A stretch of DNA of 64,000 nt from Alphaproteobacteria bacterium (GCA_016699735.1 CP065008.1:372001-436000), one strand, 5' to 3'; numbered from the stretch's first letter, positions 44,791 through 54,037 are shown. Numbers and translations are program-made. Notes: generated by a model not told the origin, from the sequence alone.

Positions 44791-46692
44791 ATGACGAACG
44801 CCGCCCCCGTTTCCGTCCAGCCCCCGAGCGTTTCCGCCGAAGCGCAGGAAAAATACGGCAAAGCGCTAACGCTGATTTCCCAAGGCAAAACAGCGGAGGC
44901 TAAAATCCTGCTCATCGAAATCCTCGAACAGGAAAAAATGCCCATTGCCTTTAACGAACTCGGAAAAATCTTTTTTGCCGAGGGCGATTCGGACAGCGCT
45001 TTGGGCTGTTACGAGGAGGCGATAGAGGCTGACCAAACGCTTCACGAAGCCCTCGCCAACGCCGGCGATCTGTTCATCAAGGAAAATCTGGGCCTGCAGG
45101 CGCTGGACTTCTATATGCGGGCGATCATGGCGAAACCCGACCACATCCCCTACCGCGACCGTTTCATCGCCATCGCTACGAATTTCCATTTCAAGAAACT
45201 GATCCCGAACCTTAAGCCGCTGCTCATCGACTGTATGCAAAAACCCGGCATCGATCTCAGTAACATCGACCGCACATGGATCAGCGTCCTGACCGCCGAC
45301 CCCGTCTTTTCCGAACCCCTGAAACTGGTAGGGGCGAAGGATTACGGCGCCTTTCAGAAAATCTTCTCAAAACTTAAAAACCACGTCGGCCTCGTCGATC
45401 CGCTCTTTCTCTCCGGCCTGAAACGCATCCGCTTCCAGAATCTGGAATTCGAGGGTCTTCTCACGCACCTGCGCCGCTTCATGCTGGATAATCTCAACAA
45501 CCGCGGCGTTTTCGGCCACCCGGACCTCTTCACCCATATCGCCGCCCACCTTGCGCTCTACGCCTTCAAGACCGATTACATTTTTGATTGTGACCCCGAA
45601 GAGGAAAAATCGGCACAAAAACTCAAACACCGGATCGAAAGCGAAGACCGCCTGTCATCGGAGGGTTATCCCTTGCTGGCCCTTCTGGGCGCTTACATCC
45701 CGCTTCATTCTCTGACAAACGCGCCGCAAATCGCCAGGGCGGGCGTCCCCATGGTCCTGCAGGATCTGGTGGACCAGCAGATCGTTGAGCCGCAGCGCCT
45801 CAGGGAGATTGAAAAAACCGTCCCCGTCCTCGTCCCCGTGGAGAACGAAGTCTCCCAAAAAGTCCGCAGCCAGTACGAAGAGTCTCCCTATCCCCGCTGG
45901 ACCGACTTCGCCAAAAGACCCTATCACGAGGAACTGGAGGGGCAATTCCGCGGCAAAAAGGCCAAAATGCTGGTGGCCGGATGCGGCACGGGCCGCGAAG
46001 CCATCGAACTCGCCGCCGTTTACCCGGACGCGGAAATTCTGGCCGTGGACCTCAGCCGCGCCAGCCTCTCCTACGCCATCGACCGCGCAAAACATCTCGG
46101 CTTTTCCAACGTCACCTTCAAACAGGCGGACATTCTCGGCCTTGGCATTTTGGGCAAGGATCAATTTGATTTCATCGCCAGCTCCGGCGTCCTCCATCAT
46201 ATGCAGGAACCGCTGAAGGGATGGGAAGTCCTGCGCGATCTTCTCAAACCCGGCGGCATCATGCGGATCGGCCTCTACAGCCGCATCGCCCACGCCCCGC
46301 TGATCGAGGCGCAGAAGATCATAGCCAGACACAATCTCGGAGCATCGCCGCAGGATATCCGAACCTTCCGCAAAAATGCCCCCAAATGGCTGGGCCGCAA
46401 ACTGTTCGACTCCTTCTCCGGCATGATCGACTATTACGCCACCGCCGAATGCCGCGATATGTTCTTTCATGTGCAGGAAACGCGCTTCAGCATGCCGGAA
46501 ATCAAACAGGCTCTGGAAACCCTCGGCCTTGAATTCAGGGGCTTTAACCTGCCTCTGGCCGTCCTTGAAAATTATCGTAAATTGAACCCTTCGGACCCCG
46601 AGGCGCTGGATTTAAGCCGCTGGGACGCCTTCGAGAAAAAGAACCCGCGCACCTTTGCCTCCATGGTTAATTTCTGGTGCCAAAAACCCTGA
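44791..46692 (+). CDS. TPR-containing SAM-dependent methyltransferase
   Basis: A 633-residue cytoplasmic protein starting six bases after the protease gene. Residues 15-130 form about three TPR-like repeats (AKILLIEILEQ; DSALGCYEEAIEADQTLHEA), a middle helical region spans about 150-370, and a class I methyltransferase begins near 390 with MLVAGCGTGREAIELA, AVDLSRASL and FDFIASSGVLHHM. The same TPR-methyltransferase fusion is common in alphaproteobacteria, with substrate unknown. The HHM motif is typical of ubiquinone/menaquinone-type methyltransferases but does not define the substrate. Confidence 0.85.
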   Translation: MTNAAPVSVQPPSVSAEAQEKYGKALTLISQGKTAEAKILLIEILEQEKMPIAFNELGKIFFAEGDSDSALGCYEEAIEADQTLHEALANAGDLFIKENLGLQALDFYMRAIMAKPDHIPYRDRFIAIATNFHFKKLIPNLKPLLIDCMQKPGIDLSNIDRTWISVLTADPVFSEPLKLVGAKDYGAFQKIFSKLKNHVGLVDPLFLSGLKRIRFQNLEFEGLLTHLRRFMLDNLNNRGVFGHPDLFTHIAAHLALYAFKTDYIFDCDPEEEKSAQKLKHRIESEDRLSSEGYPLLALLGAYIPLHSLTNAPQIARAGVPMVLQDLVDQQIVEPQRLREIEKTVPVLVPVENEVSQKVRSQYEESPYPRWTDFAKRPYHEELEGQFRGKKAKMLVAGCGTGREAIELAAVYPDAEILAVDLSRASLSYAIDRAKHLGFSNVTFKQADILGLGILGKDQFDFIASSGVLHHMQEPLKGWEVLRDLLKPGGIMRIGLYSRIAHAPLIEAQKIIARHNLGASPQDIRTFRKNAPKWLGRKLFDSFSGMIDYYATAECRDMFFHVQETRFSMPEIKQALETLGLEFRGFNLPLAVLENYRKLNPSDPEALDLSRWDAFEKKNPRTFASMVNFWCQKP

Positions 46693-46748
46693 AAAACCTG
46701 TAACGCCTTGCAGGAGCGGCACGAATAAGACAGCAGAAAACACCCTCT

Positions 46749-46785
46749 GCGAATTATTCGCATATTCTTTGTAATGTGATAGAAT
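46749..46785 (+). promoter_or_regulatory. promoter of the Bax-inhibitor-1 family gene
   Basis: TTCGCA (46757-46762), 17 bases, then TAGAAT (46780-46785), about 40 bases before the gene start. The palindrome GCGAA-TTA-TTCGC (46749-46761) overlaps the -35 box and could bind a repressor. Confidence 0.45.
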
Positions 46786-46826
46786 AGGGTGTATAAACGG
46801 CAAGGTTTTAATTTTTGGAGAAAAAA

Positions 46827-47561
46827 ATGCAACCTTCTTACCTGTCCAAAGAACGCGCAAAAGGCAGAGAGTTCGATGCCGGCCTGCGTAACTATTTGAA
46901 TAACATCTATTTCAAAATGGCTACGGGCGTACTTCTGACCGCTCTTGTCGCCTACGTTGTAGGAAGCTCACCGACACTCCTTCAGCTTTTTCTAGGCGGT
47001 CCACAAAAGCTGATCGTTATTTTTGCACCTGTGGCCATTTTATGGTTCGGCTTTAATCCGATGAAGATGAGATCATCTCAACTCATGCTGGCCTTCTATG
47101 CAGTTTCTGCTTTGTACGGGATTAGCTTTTCGACAATCGCTGTCCTTGCGGGCCAAGACATGACCTTCGCGGTCGATGTCGCCAAGGCTTTCTTTATAGC
47201 CACGGCGATGTTCGCAGGCCTGAGTATTTTCGGTTATACGACCAAGATCGACCTCTCACCCATGAAAACCTTCCTGTTTATGGGTATCACGGGGTTGTTC
47301 GCCGCTGGGCTGCTGAACTACTTCTTGTTTCAAAGCAGCATGATGTCAAACCTGATCGCTGGTGTCGGGATCGTTGCCTTTTCCGGCCTGACCGTCTGGC
47401 AGACCCAGGAAATGAAACGGATGTACGATATGGCAAATGCTATGGAGGTTGGTGTAGCAGCGGAAGTCGGGGAGCGCCTCGCATGGGCCGCCGCGCTGAA
47501 CCTCTACATCAGCTTCATCGTTCTGTTCCAGAACATCCTGCACTTCATGAACCAGCGCTAA
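46827..47561 (+). CDS. Bax inhibitor-1/YccA family membrane protein
   Basis: A seven-helix inner-membrane protein of 244 residues, related to eukaryotic BI-1 and bacterial YccA/YbhL; some members are calcium or proton leak channels and YccA modulates FtsH. The start at 46827 has GGAG seven bases upstream; a TTG at 46815 would overlap that site. LRNYLNNIYFKMATGVLLTA begins the first helix, and the last helices contain AALNLYISFIVLFQNIL. The family's DTQ-like loop is WQTQEMK near residue 190. A terminator follows. Confidence 0.92.
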   Translation: MQPSYLSKERAKGREFDAGLRNYLNNIYFKMATGVLLTALVAYVVGSSPTLLQLFLGGPQKLIVIFAPVAILWFGFNPMKMRSSQLMLAFYAVSALYGISFSTIAVLAGQDMTFAVDVAKAFFIATAMFAGLSIFGYTTKIDLSPMKTFLFMGITGLFAAGLLNYFLFQSSMMSNLIAGVGIVAFSGLTVWQTQEMKRMYDMANAMEVGVAAEVGERLAWAAALNLYISFIVLFQNILHFMNQR

Positions 47562-47580
47562 TCCGCAACAATTCCGAACA

Positions 47581-47610
47581 AAGCCCCGCCCGCCGCGGGG
47601 CTTTTTCTTT
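47581..47610 (+). terminator. rho-independent terminator
   Basis: AAGCCCCGC (47581-47589) pairs with GCGGGGCTT (47595-47603) and is followed by TTTCTTTT. It ends the Bax-inhibitor-1 family transcript 20 bases after the stop. Confidence 0.9.
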
Positions 47611-47634
47611 TCAGCGTCATCCACCCCAACCGCA

Positions 47635-47662
47635 TTGACAAAATCCGCGCCTCTGCTAATTT
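47635..47662 (+). promoter_or_regulatory. promoter of mscL
   Basis: TTGACA (47635-47640), 16 bases, TAATTT (47657-47662), between the preceding terminator and mscL. The gene's ribosome site GAGGAGGG is at 47701-47708. Confidence 0.5.
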
Positions 47663-47715
47663 GCCCCTTTCTACATCACAAAACGATAATATAACTCTTT
47701 GAGGAGGGCTTAACT

Positions 47716-48150
47716 ATGTTGAAGGAGTTCAAGGACTTTATCGCCCGCGGCAATGTCATGGACATGGCGGTCGGGATTATTATGGGCGCGGCCTTTACCG
47801 CGATCGTCAATTCCATGGTGGGCGACCTCATCATGCCCGTCATCGGTGTGCTGACCAGCGGCGTGGACTTCGCCGACAAGTTCGTGGCCCTCGACGGCAA
47901 TTCCTACGCCAGTCTGAAAGCCGCCAAGGACGCCGGAGTCAGCGTCATGTCCTACGGCATTTTCATCAACGCCGTCATCAACTTCCTGATCATTTCCTTC
48001 GTGGTCTTCATGCTCGTCAAGGGCGTCAACAAGATCAAGGCCGCCGCCGAGAAGGAAGAAAAGGACAAGGCCGCCGCCGCCCCTCCCGCGCCACCCGCGG
48101 ACGTGGTCCTCTTGGGCGAAATCCGCGACCTGCTGAAAAAGGCCGCCTGA
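47716..48150 (+). CDS. mscL: large-conductance mechanosensitive channel
   Basis: Pentameric inner-membrane pore that opens under hypo-osmotic shock. The 144-residue protein begins FKDFIARGNVMDMAVGIIMG, covering the first helix and pore constriction (residues 4-23). The second helix is near 72-95 (INAVINFLIISFVVFMLV), and the C-terminal bundle VVLLGEIRDLLKK ends the protein. An Ala/Pro-rich stretch before the bundle is slightly longer than in E. coli (136 residues). Confidence 0.96.
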   Translation: MLKEFKDFIARGNVMDMAVGIIMGAAFTAIVNSMVGDLIMPVIGVLTSGVDFADKFVALDGNSYASLKAAKDAGVSVMSYGIFINAVINFLIISFVVFMLVKGVNKIKAAAEKEEKDKAAAAPPAPPADVVLLGEIRDLLKKAA

Positions 48151-48176
48151 AATCGGCCGGAATCCTGAAAATTAAG

Positions 48177-48204
48177 AACGGCGCCCTCATCGGCGCCGTT
48201 TTTT
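48177..48204 (+). terminator. rho-independent terminator of mscL
   Basis: AACGGCGCC (48177-48185) pairs with GGCGCCGTT (48192-48200) around CTCATC and runs into TTTTTT. Confidence 0.92.
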
Positions 48205-48257
48205 GGCTTGAAATCCCCCCCTTTTCGCAGTACTCATTACCCCTGCCTTTTCAAAAA

Positions 48258-48333
<76 letters not shown>

Positions 48334-48376
48334 ACTTACCTGTTAGCAACGTTCACCAGCAACCACGATTGACCGC

Positions 48377-48409
48377 AAACCCCTTGTAAATAAAGGGGTT
48401 TAGTTTTTT
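48377..48409 (+). terminator. rho-independent terminator after tRNA-Ala
   Basis: AAACCCCTT (48377-48385) pairs with AAGGGGTTT (48393-48401) across a seven-base loop, followed by AG and six T. Confidence 0.88.
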
Positions 48410-48498
48410 CTGCATTCTTTTCTGTTCGCAGATATTCGTTTACAGCCCGAAAATTAGGGGGCAAGATATGGGGGCAAGCAGAAAAAACAGGGGGCAAG

Positions 48499-49731
48499 AT
48501 GAAGCTCACAAACACATCCTGTAAGAACGCCAAGCCGGACAAGAAGCCATACAAGCGCTTTGACGGTGGGGGTTTGTATCTGGAAGTGATGCCGAATGGC
48601 AACAAACTCTGGCGCGTGAAATACCGCTATCTAGGGACAGAGCGCCGCCTGTCCTTGGGGGCATATCCCCTCATTACGCTGGCCGAGGCACGGGAAGGAC
48701 GAGACGAGATCAAAAAGCTTCTTGCAAAGGAGATAGATCCCGCGAACGCAAAGAGAGAACGGAGGCACCAGATCAAGAGAGATGCGGAAAACACCTTCAA
48801 GGCCTTAGCTCTAGAGTGGCTGGACACTCATTCGCACCGCTGGAGCGAGGGATACACGAATAAGGTCAAGCGGCTGCTTGAATTGCACCTGTTCCCGCAT
48901 ATCGCGCATCGTCCCATATCGCAAATCACGCCGCCAGAGCTTCTGGAGTGCTTAAGGAAAGTAGAAAAATCTGGGGCTTTGGATATGGCTGGACGCGCCA
49001 AGCAGGTGGCAGGGCAGATTTTCAGATACGGGATACAGACGGGCCGCTGTGAACGGGATGCCTCTGCGGATCTGAAAGGCGCCCTGAAAACCCACAAAAC
49101 AGAGCATTACCGCACTTTAGAGGAAAAGCAACTTGGGCCTTTTCTAAAGGCACTAGATCGTAATGAAGCCCGCCTATATCAGCGCACACGCCGCGCAATC
49201 TGGCTCTCCTTGCTGACATTTCAAAGGCCGGGGGAAATTCGGCAAGCCCGCTGGAGCGATATAGATATGGAGCAGGGAATTTGGTCTATGCCTGCACCAA
49301 ACACGAAAAGCCGGAGAGCGCACATCGTGCCCCTCAGCAAGCAAGCCTTAAAAATATTGAAAGAACAACAGGATGAAACCGGATTCTTGAATACCGATTA
49401 CGTTTTTCCTTCGCAAATCCGTCCAAGAGAATCCATGAGCGATGGAACGGTGAACAGAGCTATAAAACGACTAGGATTCGGTGAAAGCATGGTAGCGCAT
49501 GGCGTAAGAGCTTTGGCGCGGACATTGCTACGGGAAACGCTGGGCTTTGATAGCGAAGTCATAGAAAAGCAACTGTCGCATAAAACCAAAAACCCACTAG
49601 GGGAAGCTTACGACCGGACGCAGTTTCTTCCCCAGCGCCGCAAGATGATGCAGGTATGGGCAGATTATTTGGATACAAACTCTCAACAAGAACAAATGGT
49701 TGTAGGAATAATTAAGATAAGGAGCGCATAG
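48499..49731 (+). CDS. int: P4-type tyrosine integrase
   Basis: Site-specific recombinase that inserts and excises the element at the tRNA gene. The 410-residue protein has an N-terminal DUF4102-type arm-binding domain (KYRYLGTERRLSLGAYPLITLAEAR in family form, about 32-56), a core-binding domain (about 95-190) and a catalytic domain. In the latter RPGEIRQARW (Arg near 248), a Lys in NTKSRRAHIVPL, HGVRALARTLLRE (His/Arg near 334-338) and a final Tyr in GEAYDRTQFL near 373 make up the active site. The ARTLLRE helix is usual for this subgroup. Confidence 0.95.
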   Translation: MKLTNTSCKNAKPDKKPYKRFDGGGLYLEVMPNGNKLWRVKYRYLGTERRLSLGAYPLITLAEAREGRDEIKKLLAKEIDPANAKRERRHQIKRDAENTFKALALEWLDTHSHRWSEGYTNKVKRLLELHLFPHIAHRPISQITPPELLECLRKVEKSGALDMAGRAKQVAGQIFRYGIQTGRCERDASADLKGALKTHKTEHYRTLEEKQLGPFLKALDRNEARLYQRTRRAIWLSLLTFQRPGEIRQARWSDIDMEQGIWSMPAPNTKSRRAHIVPLSKQALKILKEQQDETGFLNTDYVFPSQIRPRESMSDGTVNRAIKRLGFGESMVAHGVRALARTLLRETLGFDSEVIEKQLSHKTKNPLGEAYDRTQFLPQRRKMMQVWADYLDTNSQQEQMVVGIIKIRSA

Positions 49732-49737
49732 TTATCC

Positions 49738-50502
49738 ATGGCCACAGAGAGGAAAAATAAAGCCGATCCCTTTTTTTTAGCATCCGAAACGCTAGCAGAA
49801 TTAGAAGAATCTGAAAGAATAAATATCAAAAAAAAATTATATGAAATATTCGAAAAGTGGAAAAATGAACATGGGGTTTATCCACCTAGGGCAGCCGGAA
49901 TGATAGGAGTGTTAATAGAGCTTGGACTAAGACCGAAGAAGCCTGATCCAGAACCTGCCAAAGCTTATATTGAAAGACAAAAGCTTATAGCCTTAGAAGC
50001 CGATACTGTTCCAAAGCACATTGAAGCTTGGGAGTGTGACAGCTTTGCTGACACACCAGTAAAGCTTTTTTATAAACTTAAAGCAGATAACTATGAACCG
50101 ATAACAAGCATCATTATGGAAAGCGGAGAACCTCACACTCTAGCGACCGCCATGTTGTTATGTAAATCGATAGCAAAGCATCAATGCTTGTGTTGTAACG
50201 AAGCGGCTTTTAGGCTGGCAGAATACTTCAAAGAACAAACAAAAAAATATAAAACACCAGCACTTAAGAAAAGCAGAGTTTTAAAAGAGAATCATGAAAA
50301 GAGAACAATAGAAGTCAAGGCTACTAAACAAGAAATTCACTCACTAGCATCACAATTTTTATACGAAGGCAAGGCAAAATCCAACATTGTGAGCCTAATT
50401 CATAAAAAAATTAAAGAAAAAATAAGTAAAAGGCAGATAAGAAGACACCTAGAGGATCATCCCTCTAGCAACTGGATATCTAAAAACATCAAAAAAAAGT
50501 GA
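49738..50502 (+). CDS. hypothetical element protein
   Basis: A 254-residue, lysine-rich, strikingly AT-rich gene six bases after the integrase. The N-terminal part is helical; four cysteines occur at about residues 100-165 (including KHQCLCCNEA near 143), which might bind metal. The C-terminus (about 200-245: KSNIVSLIHKKIKEKISKRQ, then IRRHLED) looks like a helix-turn-helix. I do not recognise the family. Position suggests a regulator or recombination accessory. Its stop codon lies inside a 24-base inverted repeat. Confidence 0.6.
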   Translation: MATERKNKADPFFLASETLAELEESERINIKKKLYEIFEKWKNEHGVYPPRAAGMIGVLIELGLRPKKPDPEPAKAYIERQKLIALEADTVPKHIEAWECDSFADTPVKLFYKLKADNYEPITSIIMESGEPHTLATAMLLCKSIAKHQCLCCNEAAFRLAEYFKEQTKKYKTPALKKSRVLKENHEKRTIEVKATKQEIHSLASQFLYEGKAKSNIVSLIHKKIKEKISKRQIRRHLEDHPSSNWISKNIKKK

Positions 50503-50584
50503 CATCGCGTTAGGCATGTCACTCTGTAATTCCCCATATTTGATTTCATGCAACGCATGGTGCGTTCACTGACATTTACATGGG
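50499..50584. promoter_or_regulatory. cluster of inverted repeats before the AlpA-like gene
   Basis: Three inverted repeats lie in the spacer: GTGACAT/ATGTCAC (50499-50522, ten-base loop), AACGCA-TGG-TGCGTT (50552-50566) and CCCCAT/ATGGGG arms at about 50532 and 50579. The first is preceded by eight A, so read leftwards it has a T-run and could terminate. Together they look like a regulator or excisionase binding region, or a replication site. Confidence 0.45.
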
Positions 50585-50591
50585 GTAATAA

Positions 50592-50789
50592 ATGCAAATC
50601 TCTTTATCTATAGAAGAAGCCCGTGCTGCAACTGGCTTAGGCAGAACAAAGCTATATCAACTAATAAACTCCGGTGAATTAAAAGCCCGCAAGATTGGAA
50701 AGCGGACCATCATCCTGAAGGAAGACCTTGAAGATTTTTTAAACAACCTTCAGCCCTATAATTCCATAACATCAAGCATAAGACCATGA
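50592..50789 (+). CDS. AlpA/excisionase-like helix-turn-helix protein
   Basis: A 65-residue MerR/AlpA-type winged helix protein; ISIEEARAATGLGRTKLYQL-like start (residues 3-22) and KARKIGKRTIILKEDLEDFL match the excisionase/helix-turn-helix 17 family. Such proteins control integrase expression or direct excision. It overlaps the next gene by four bases (ATGA) and is preceded by a cluster of inverted repeats that may be its binding sites. Confidence 0.85.
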   Translation: MQISLSIEEARAATGLGRTKLYQLINSGELKARKIGKRTIILKEDLEDFLNNLQPYNSITSSIRP

Positions 50790-51637
50790 GAAGTATTACA
50801 TGCTTTAAAAAGGCACTAGATCAGCTTGGCCTAAACACTAACGATAAGATAATCCCAGACGGCAAGCTGCGTCGTTTTCATGTGAAAGGTGACAAACCCG
50901 GCTCAAAAAACGGTTGGTATGTTCTATATGAAGACGGCCTGCCTTCTGGTGCTTTCGGATGCTGGAAGCGCGGCATTTCGGAAACATGGTGCGCAAAGCC
51001 TCACAGGGAACTGACACAGGCGCAGAGGGAACAAAACCGCAGCCGCATGATCGAGGCGCAAAAGGCCCGCGAAACCGAGGAAGCCGAACGGAGGCAAGCT
51101 GCGAGAGATCAGGCGCTGCTGATCTGGAAGTCCTCGCCCCTAGCGCCGGACAGTCACCTCTATCTGGTGAAAAAAGGCATTAAAAGTCACGGCCTGCGCT
51201 TGTATAAGGGCTTGCTGGTTATTCCTATGTGCGACAGCGCTGGGAATCTTCACAGCCTGCAATTCATCGACGAAGATGGGAACAAACGTTTCCTGTCCGA
51301 TGGGCGGAAAAAGAGCTGCTATTTTCTCGTAGGAAGCCCGCTGGATTCGGTCTGCGTTTGCGAAGGCTTTGCCACCGCCGCCAGCATATATGAGGCTTCA
51401 GGTTATCCTGTGGCGGTAGCCTTTGATTCTGGAAACCTTACTGCTGTGGCGGTGGCTTTAAGAGCCAAATACCCCACTTACAAGATTATTTTGTGCGCCG
51501 ATAATGACGCTCATACAAAAGGCAATCCCGGCCTGACCAAAGCACGCGAAGCCGCCGATTATATTGATGGATATCTCGCTGTTCCGCCAAACGCGGGTGA
51601 TTTTAATGATTTGTCGCATCAAAAATCCCATGAATAA
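50786..51637 (+). CDS. Toprim-domain primase-like protein
   Basis: A 283-residue protein of the plasmid/phage primase type. Residues 1-70 hold a DUF7146-like or zinc-less N-terminal region (GWYVLYEDGLPSGAFGCW near 45), a Glu/Arg-rich coil spans about 75-115, and a Toprim domain follows: VCVCEGFATAASIYEA (catalytic Glu near 194) and ILCADNDAH (DxD near 235). No polymerase domain is joined to it. It overlaps the next gene by eight bases, and together they form a primase-helicase pair for element replication. Confidence 0.82.
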   Translation: MRSITCFKKALDQLGLNTNDKIIPDGKLRRFHVKGDKPGSKNGWYVLYEDGLPSGAFGCWKRGISETWCAKPHRELTQAQREQNRSRMIEAQKARETEEAERRQAARDQALLIWKSSPLAPDSHLYLVKKGIKSHGLRLYKGLLVIPMCDSAGNLHSLQFIDEDGNKRFLSDGRKKSCYFLVGSPLDSVCVCEGFATAASIYEASGYPVAVAFDSGNLTAVAVALRAKYPTYKIILCADNDAHTKGNPGLTKAREAADYIDGYLAVPPNAGDFNDLSHQKSHE

Positions 51638-52727
51638 AGTTAAGAAAATCATCGAAAATGCTAAGCCACCGGAAAGCAATATTTCTTATTGCCGGCTTTC
51701 AGAGGTTAAAGCTGAGCCAATTAAATGGCTTTGGAAAAATAGGATTGCCAGAGGAAAGATAACCATCTTGGCTGGTGATCCCGGTCTTGGAAAATCGCAG
51801 CTTACGGCATGTATGGCTGGCGTAGTAACAAACGGCGGTGCTTGGCCCGTGGATAATGAACCTTGCCCGAAAGGTAATGTCGTATTTTTGTCAGCAGAGG
51901 ATGATGCCTCTGACACGATCAGGCCAAGGTTAGAAGCTGTGGGGGCAGATTTGAATAAAGTTTTTCTTATCAATGCCGTTAAAAATTACGACCCCGAACA
52001 CGAGAATTCTGAAAGAAGCTTTGATCTCAAGCGGGATATTAAGAATCTTGAGACATTTTTAAGAGAAATCGGTGGCACGGTCTTACTCATCATTGATCCA
52101 ATCAGTGCCTATCTCGGCGGAACGGACAGTCACAAAAACGCGGATATTCGTGCATTACTCGCACCTTTATCTGATCTGGCAGCCAAACATAAGATTGCCG
52201 TTATAGGAGTTACGCATCTTAATAAAAGTCAGTCTAGGCAGGCATTGCAGCGTGTAACTGGATCGCTGGCTTTTGTAGCTGCGGCACGAGGGGCCTTTGT
52301 AGTAGCAAAGGATCAAAACGAGCCTGATCGCCGCCTGCTTCTGCCCATTAAGAATAACATTGGTGATGATCGAACGGGATTTGGATTTTCTATTGAATCC
52401 GTAACTTTATCGGGAGGAATCAGCACAAGCAAAATTGTGTTTGAACCTGATCTAGTTATGGAATCTGCTGACGATGTCTTGAATTTTGGCAACAATTTAC
52501 AAGATCGTGGCGCCTTGGGGGAAGCAAAGGAGTTTTTGCAGCATGTTTGTATTATTGGGTGCACTGCTCAGCAAGTTAAGGAGCAGGCAGAAGAAGCCGG
52601 AATTTCCTACGCTACATTGAAACGGGCAAAGAAAGAACTGGGCATTAAATCCAAGAAAGGTGGTCAAAACGGTTCTTGGATGTGGAGGTTGCCTGATTTG
52701 GAAGAGGCTCAAGATGCCTACGATTAG
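51630..52727 (+). CDS. RepA-like/RecA-fold replicative helicase
   Basis: The start at 51630 overlaps the Toprim stop; in-frame ATGs further up would lengthen the overlap. The 365-residue protein has Walker A GDPGLGKSQLTACMAG near residue 47, FLSAEDDASDTIRPRL near 82, Walker B LLIIDPISAYLGG near 155 and IGVTHLNKSQ near 197. This order is that of hexameric RepA/AAA_25 helicases of plasmids and satellite elements. A C-terminal winged-helix-like segment (QVKEQAEEAGISYATLKRAK) follows. Confidence 0.88.
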   Translation: MNKVKKIIENAKPPESNISYCRLSEVKAEPIKWLWKNRIARGKITILAGDPGLGKSQLTACMAGVVTNGGAWPVDNEPCPKGNVVFLSAEDDASDTIRPRLEAVGADLNKVFLINAVKNYDPEHENSERSFDLKRDIKNLETFLREIGGTVLLIIDPISAYLGGTDSHKNADIRALLAPLSDLAAKHKIAVIGVTHLNKSQSRQALQRVTGSLAFVAAARGAFVVAKDQNEPDRRLLLPIKNNIGDDRTGFGFSIESVTLSGGISTSKIVFEPDLVMESADDVLNFGNNLQDRGALGEAKEFLQHVCIIGCTAQQVKEQAEEAGISYATLKRAKKELGIKSKKGGQNGSWMWRLPDLEEAQDAYD

Positions 52728-52778
52728 AATGTGAGCATCTTGAGCATCTTCCAGCTTGGATTTTACATAGGATATGTC

Positions 52779-53426
52779 ATGCTGAAATTACCCGCAGATA
52801 TGAAAATAACCAATACTGCAGAAGCGGTGGCCATGAAATTATCTGCTAAGAAAATGGAAGATGATGCTGCTGTTAACGTCGATGATAATTTTAGTAGGCA
52901 GATCGCAGCTGATTTGGATGAAGCTGCTGATTCTTATTTGATTTTGACAGAAACTCCTGTGAAGGGAGTGGGCGGGGAATTCGTTCAGCAAAAGGAAGGC
53001 AATCCCCTGATTTCTTGCCCTTCCCTGAAAAAGGCAGATCGAATTAACGTGGATGCAAGCCTTGACCGTGTGGAACTGGCGCACAAGAACGGTGTGTTAA
53101 ATATGGCTCTGGATACTGCAGAAGCCTTAGGGGCCAAAAACGGGGCGGAGCAAATGCTGGCACACCAGATGGCGGCTGTGCACAGGATGAGCCTTGATCT
53201 GATGGCCGAGGCTGGAAACACACGCGATCCCGTTGAAAAATGCCGTCTACTCAACACGTCCGCACGGCTGATGGAGACTTACCAGAAGGGCTTGTTAACT
53301 ATAAACCGCATCAGAACCGGCGGTCAGCAAACCGTGACTGTGCAACATGTGCAGGTATCTGATGGTGGACAGGCCGTGATTAACGGCTCTTTAGATGTCT
53401 GCGGGAGGGGGGGCAGTAAAAAATGA
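52779..53426 (+). CDS. hypothetical element protein
   Basis: ATG 52779 is chosen for AGGA eight bases upstream; a GTG at 52731 is alternative. The 215-residue product has an acidic N-terminal half and a helical C-terminal half (about 105-190, MLAHQMAAVHRMSLDLMAEA) ending in a VQHVQVSDGGQAVINGS segment. That type of ending and its position after replication genes and before the HGG-type gene occur in many alphaproteobacterial phage-like elements. The molecular role is unknown. Confidence 0.6.
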   Translation: MLKLPADMKITNTAEAVAMKLSAKKMEDDAAVNVDDNFSRQIAADLDEAADSYLILTETPVKGVGGEFVQQKEGNPLISCPSLKKADRINVDASLDRVELAHKNGVLNMALDTAEALGAKNGAEQMLAHQMAAVHRMSLDLMAEAGNTRDPVEKCRLLNTSARLMETYQKGLLTINRIRTGGQQTVTVQHVQVSDGGQAVINGSLDVCGRGGSKK

Positions 53427-53692
53427 AGGGGGAGTGTGATCGAAAAATGAATAACCCCATGCACGAGGCAAGAACAGCTCTAGCCCAACATCATAAATGC
53501 GGGGCGAACTGCCGAACGACCGGAAACCCGTGCCGAAATCCTTCGATGAAAAACGGCCGATGCCGGATGCACGGCGGCAAATCGACAGGCAGACCGATAA
53601 TTCACGGCAGAAATACAGGGACTAAAAAGAAACAATATGCCGAAGCCAGAAGATTACTGGCTACATTGAAGGATATCCTGTCCAGCTTATAA
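53423..53692 (+). CDS. small cysteine-rich HGG-motif protein
   Basis: An 89-residue basic protein with CGANCRTTGNPCRNPSMKNG (about 28-47) and GRCRMHGGKSTGRPIIHG after it. Four cysteines and one histidine could bind zinc. This small family is common in prophages and plasmids, near terminase or replication genes; function unknown. It overlaps the previous gene by four bases. An in-frame ATG at 53447 follows GGGGGAG and may be the real start. Confidence 0.7.
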   Translation: MKGECDRKMNNPMHEARTALAQHHKCGANCRTTGNPCRNPSMKNGRCRMHGGKSTGRPIIHGRNTGTKKKQYAEARRLLATLKDILSSL

Positions 53693-54037
53693 GGGATAAT
53701 CTCCGTCGGTATCCTCTTCCCTTTCATCTTCTTCATCAGCGTGCTTTCTCCAGAACTCTTTCAGATCAAGCCATGAAACGTGCTGGTTAAAAGCGTCCAA
53801 TGCATCTTCGCAGGCACGGAAGTATTTGCATGGCTCTTCCATGTCGTACCACACTCCAAGAGATGGGTGATCTGCCAGTTCATGCTCATGCCAAATAATT
53901 TCTAGTTTGCTGTCATCTGGCGGCTCGCCGCATACGAACAGCACGTAATTTTTAGCGAGTTTAAGGCACAAAAGAATCCACGCCTCATCATCAGGCATTT
54001 CACCTGTATCGACGCTGCCAATATTTTCCCAAGGCAT
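53687..54037 (-). CDS. hypothetical acidic protein
   Basis: A 116-residue acidic protein rich in Trp, Asp and Glu, without signal or membrane segment and ending in an EEDEREEDTDGDYPL tail. It overlaps the convergent HGG gene by six bases and starts one base before the end of the next upstream gene, forming a three-gene leftward group. I do not recognise it. Confidence 0.55.
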   Translation of the reverse strand: MPWENIGSVDTGEMPDDEAWILLCLKLAKNYVLFVCGEPPDDSKLEIIWHEHELADHPSLGVWYDMEEPCKYFRACEDALDAFNQHVSWLDLKEFWRKHADEEDEREEDTDGDYPL

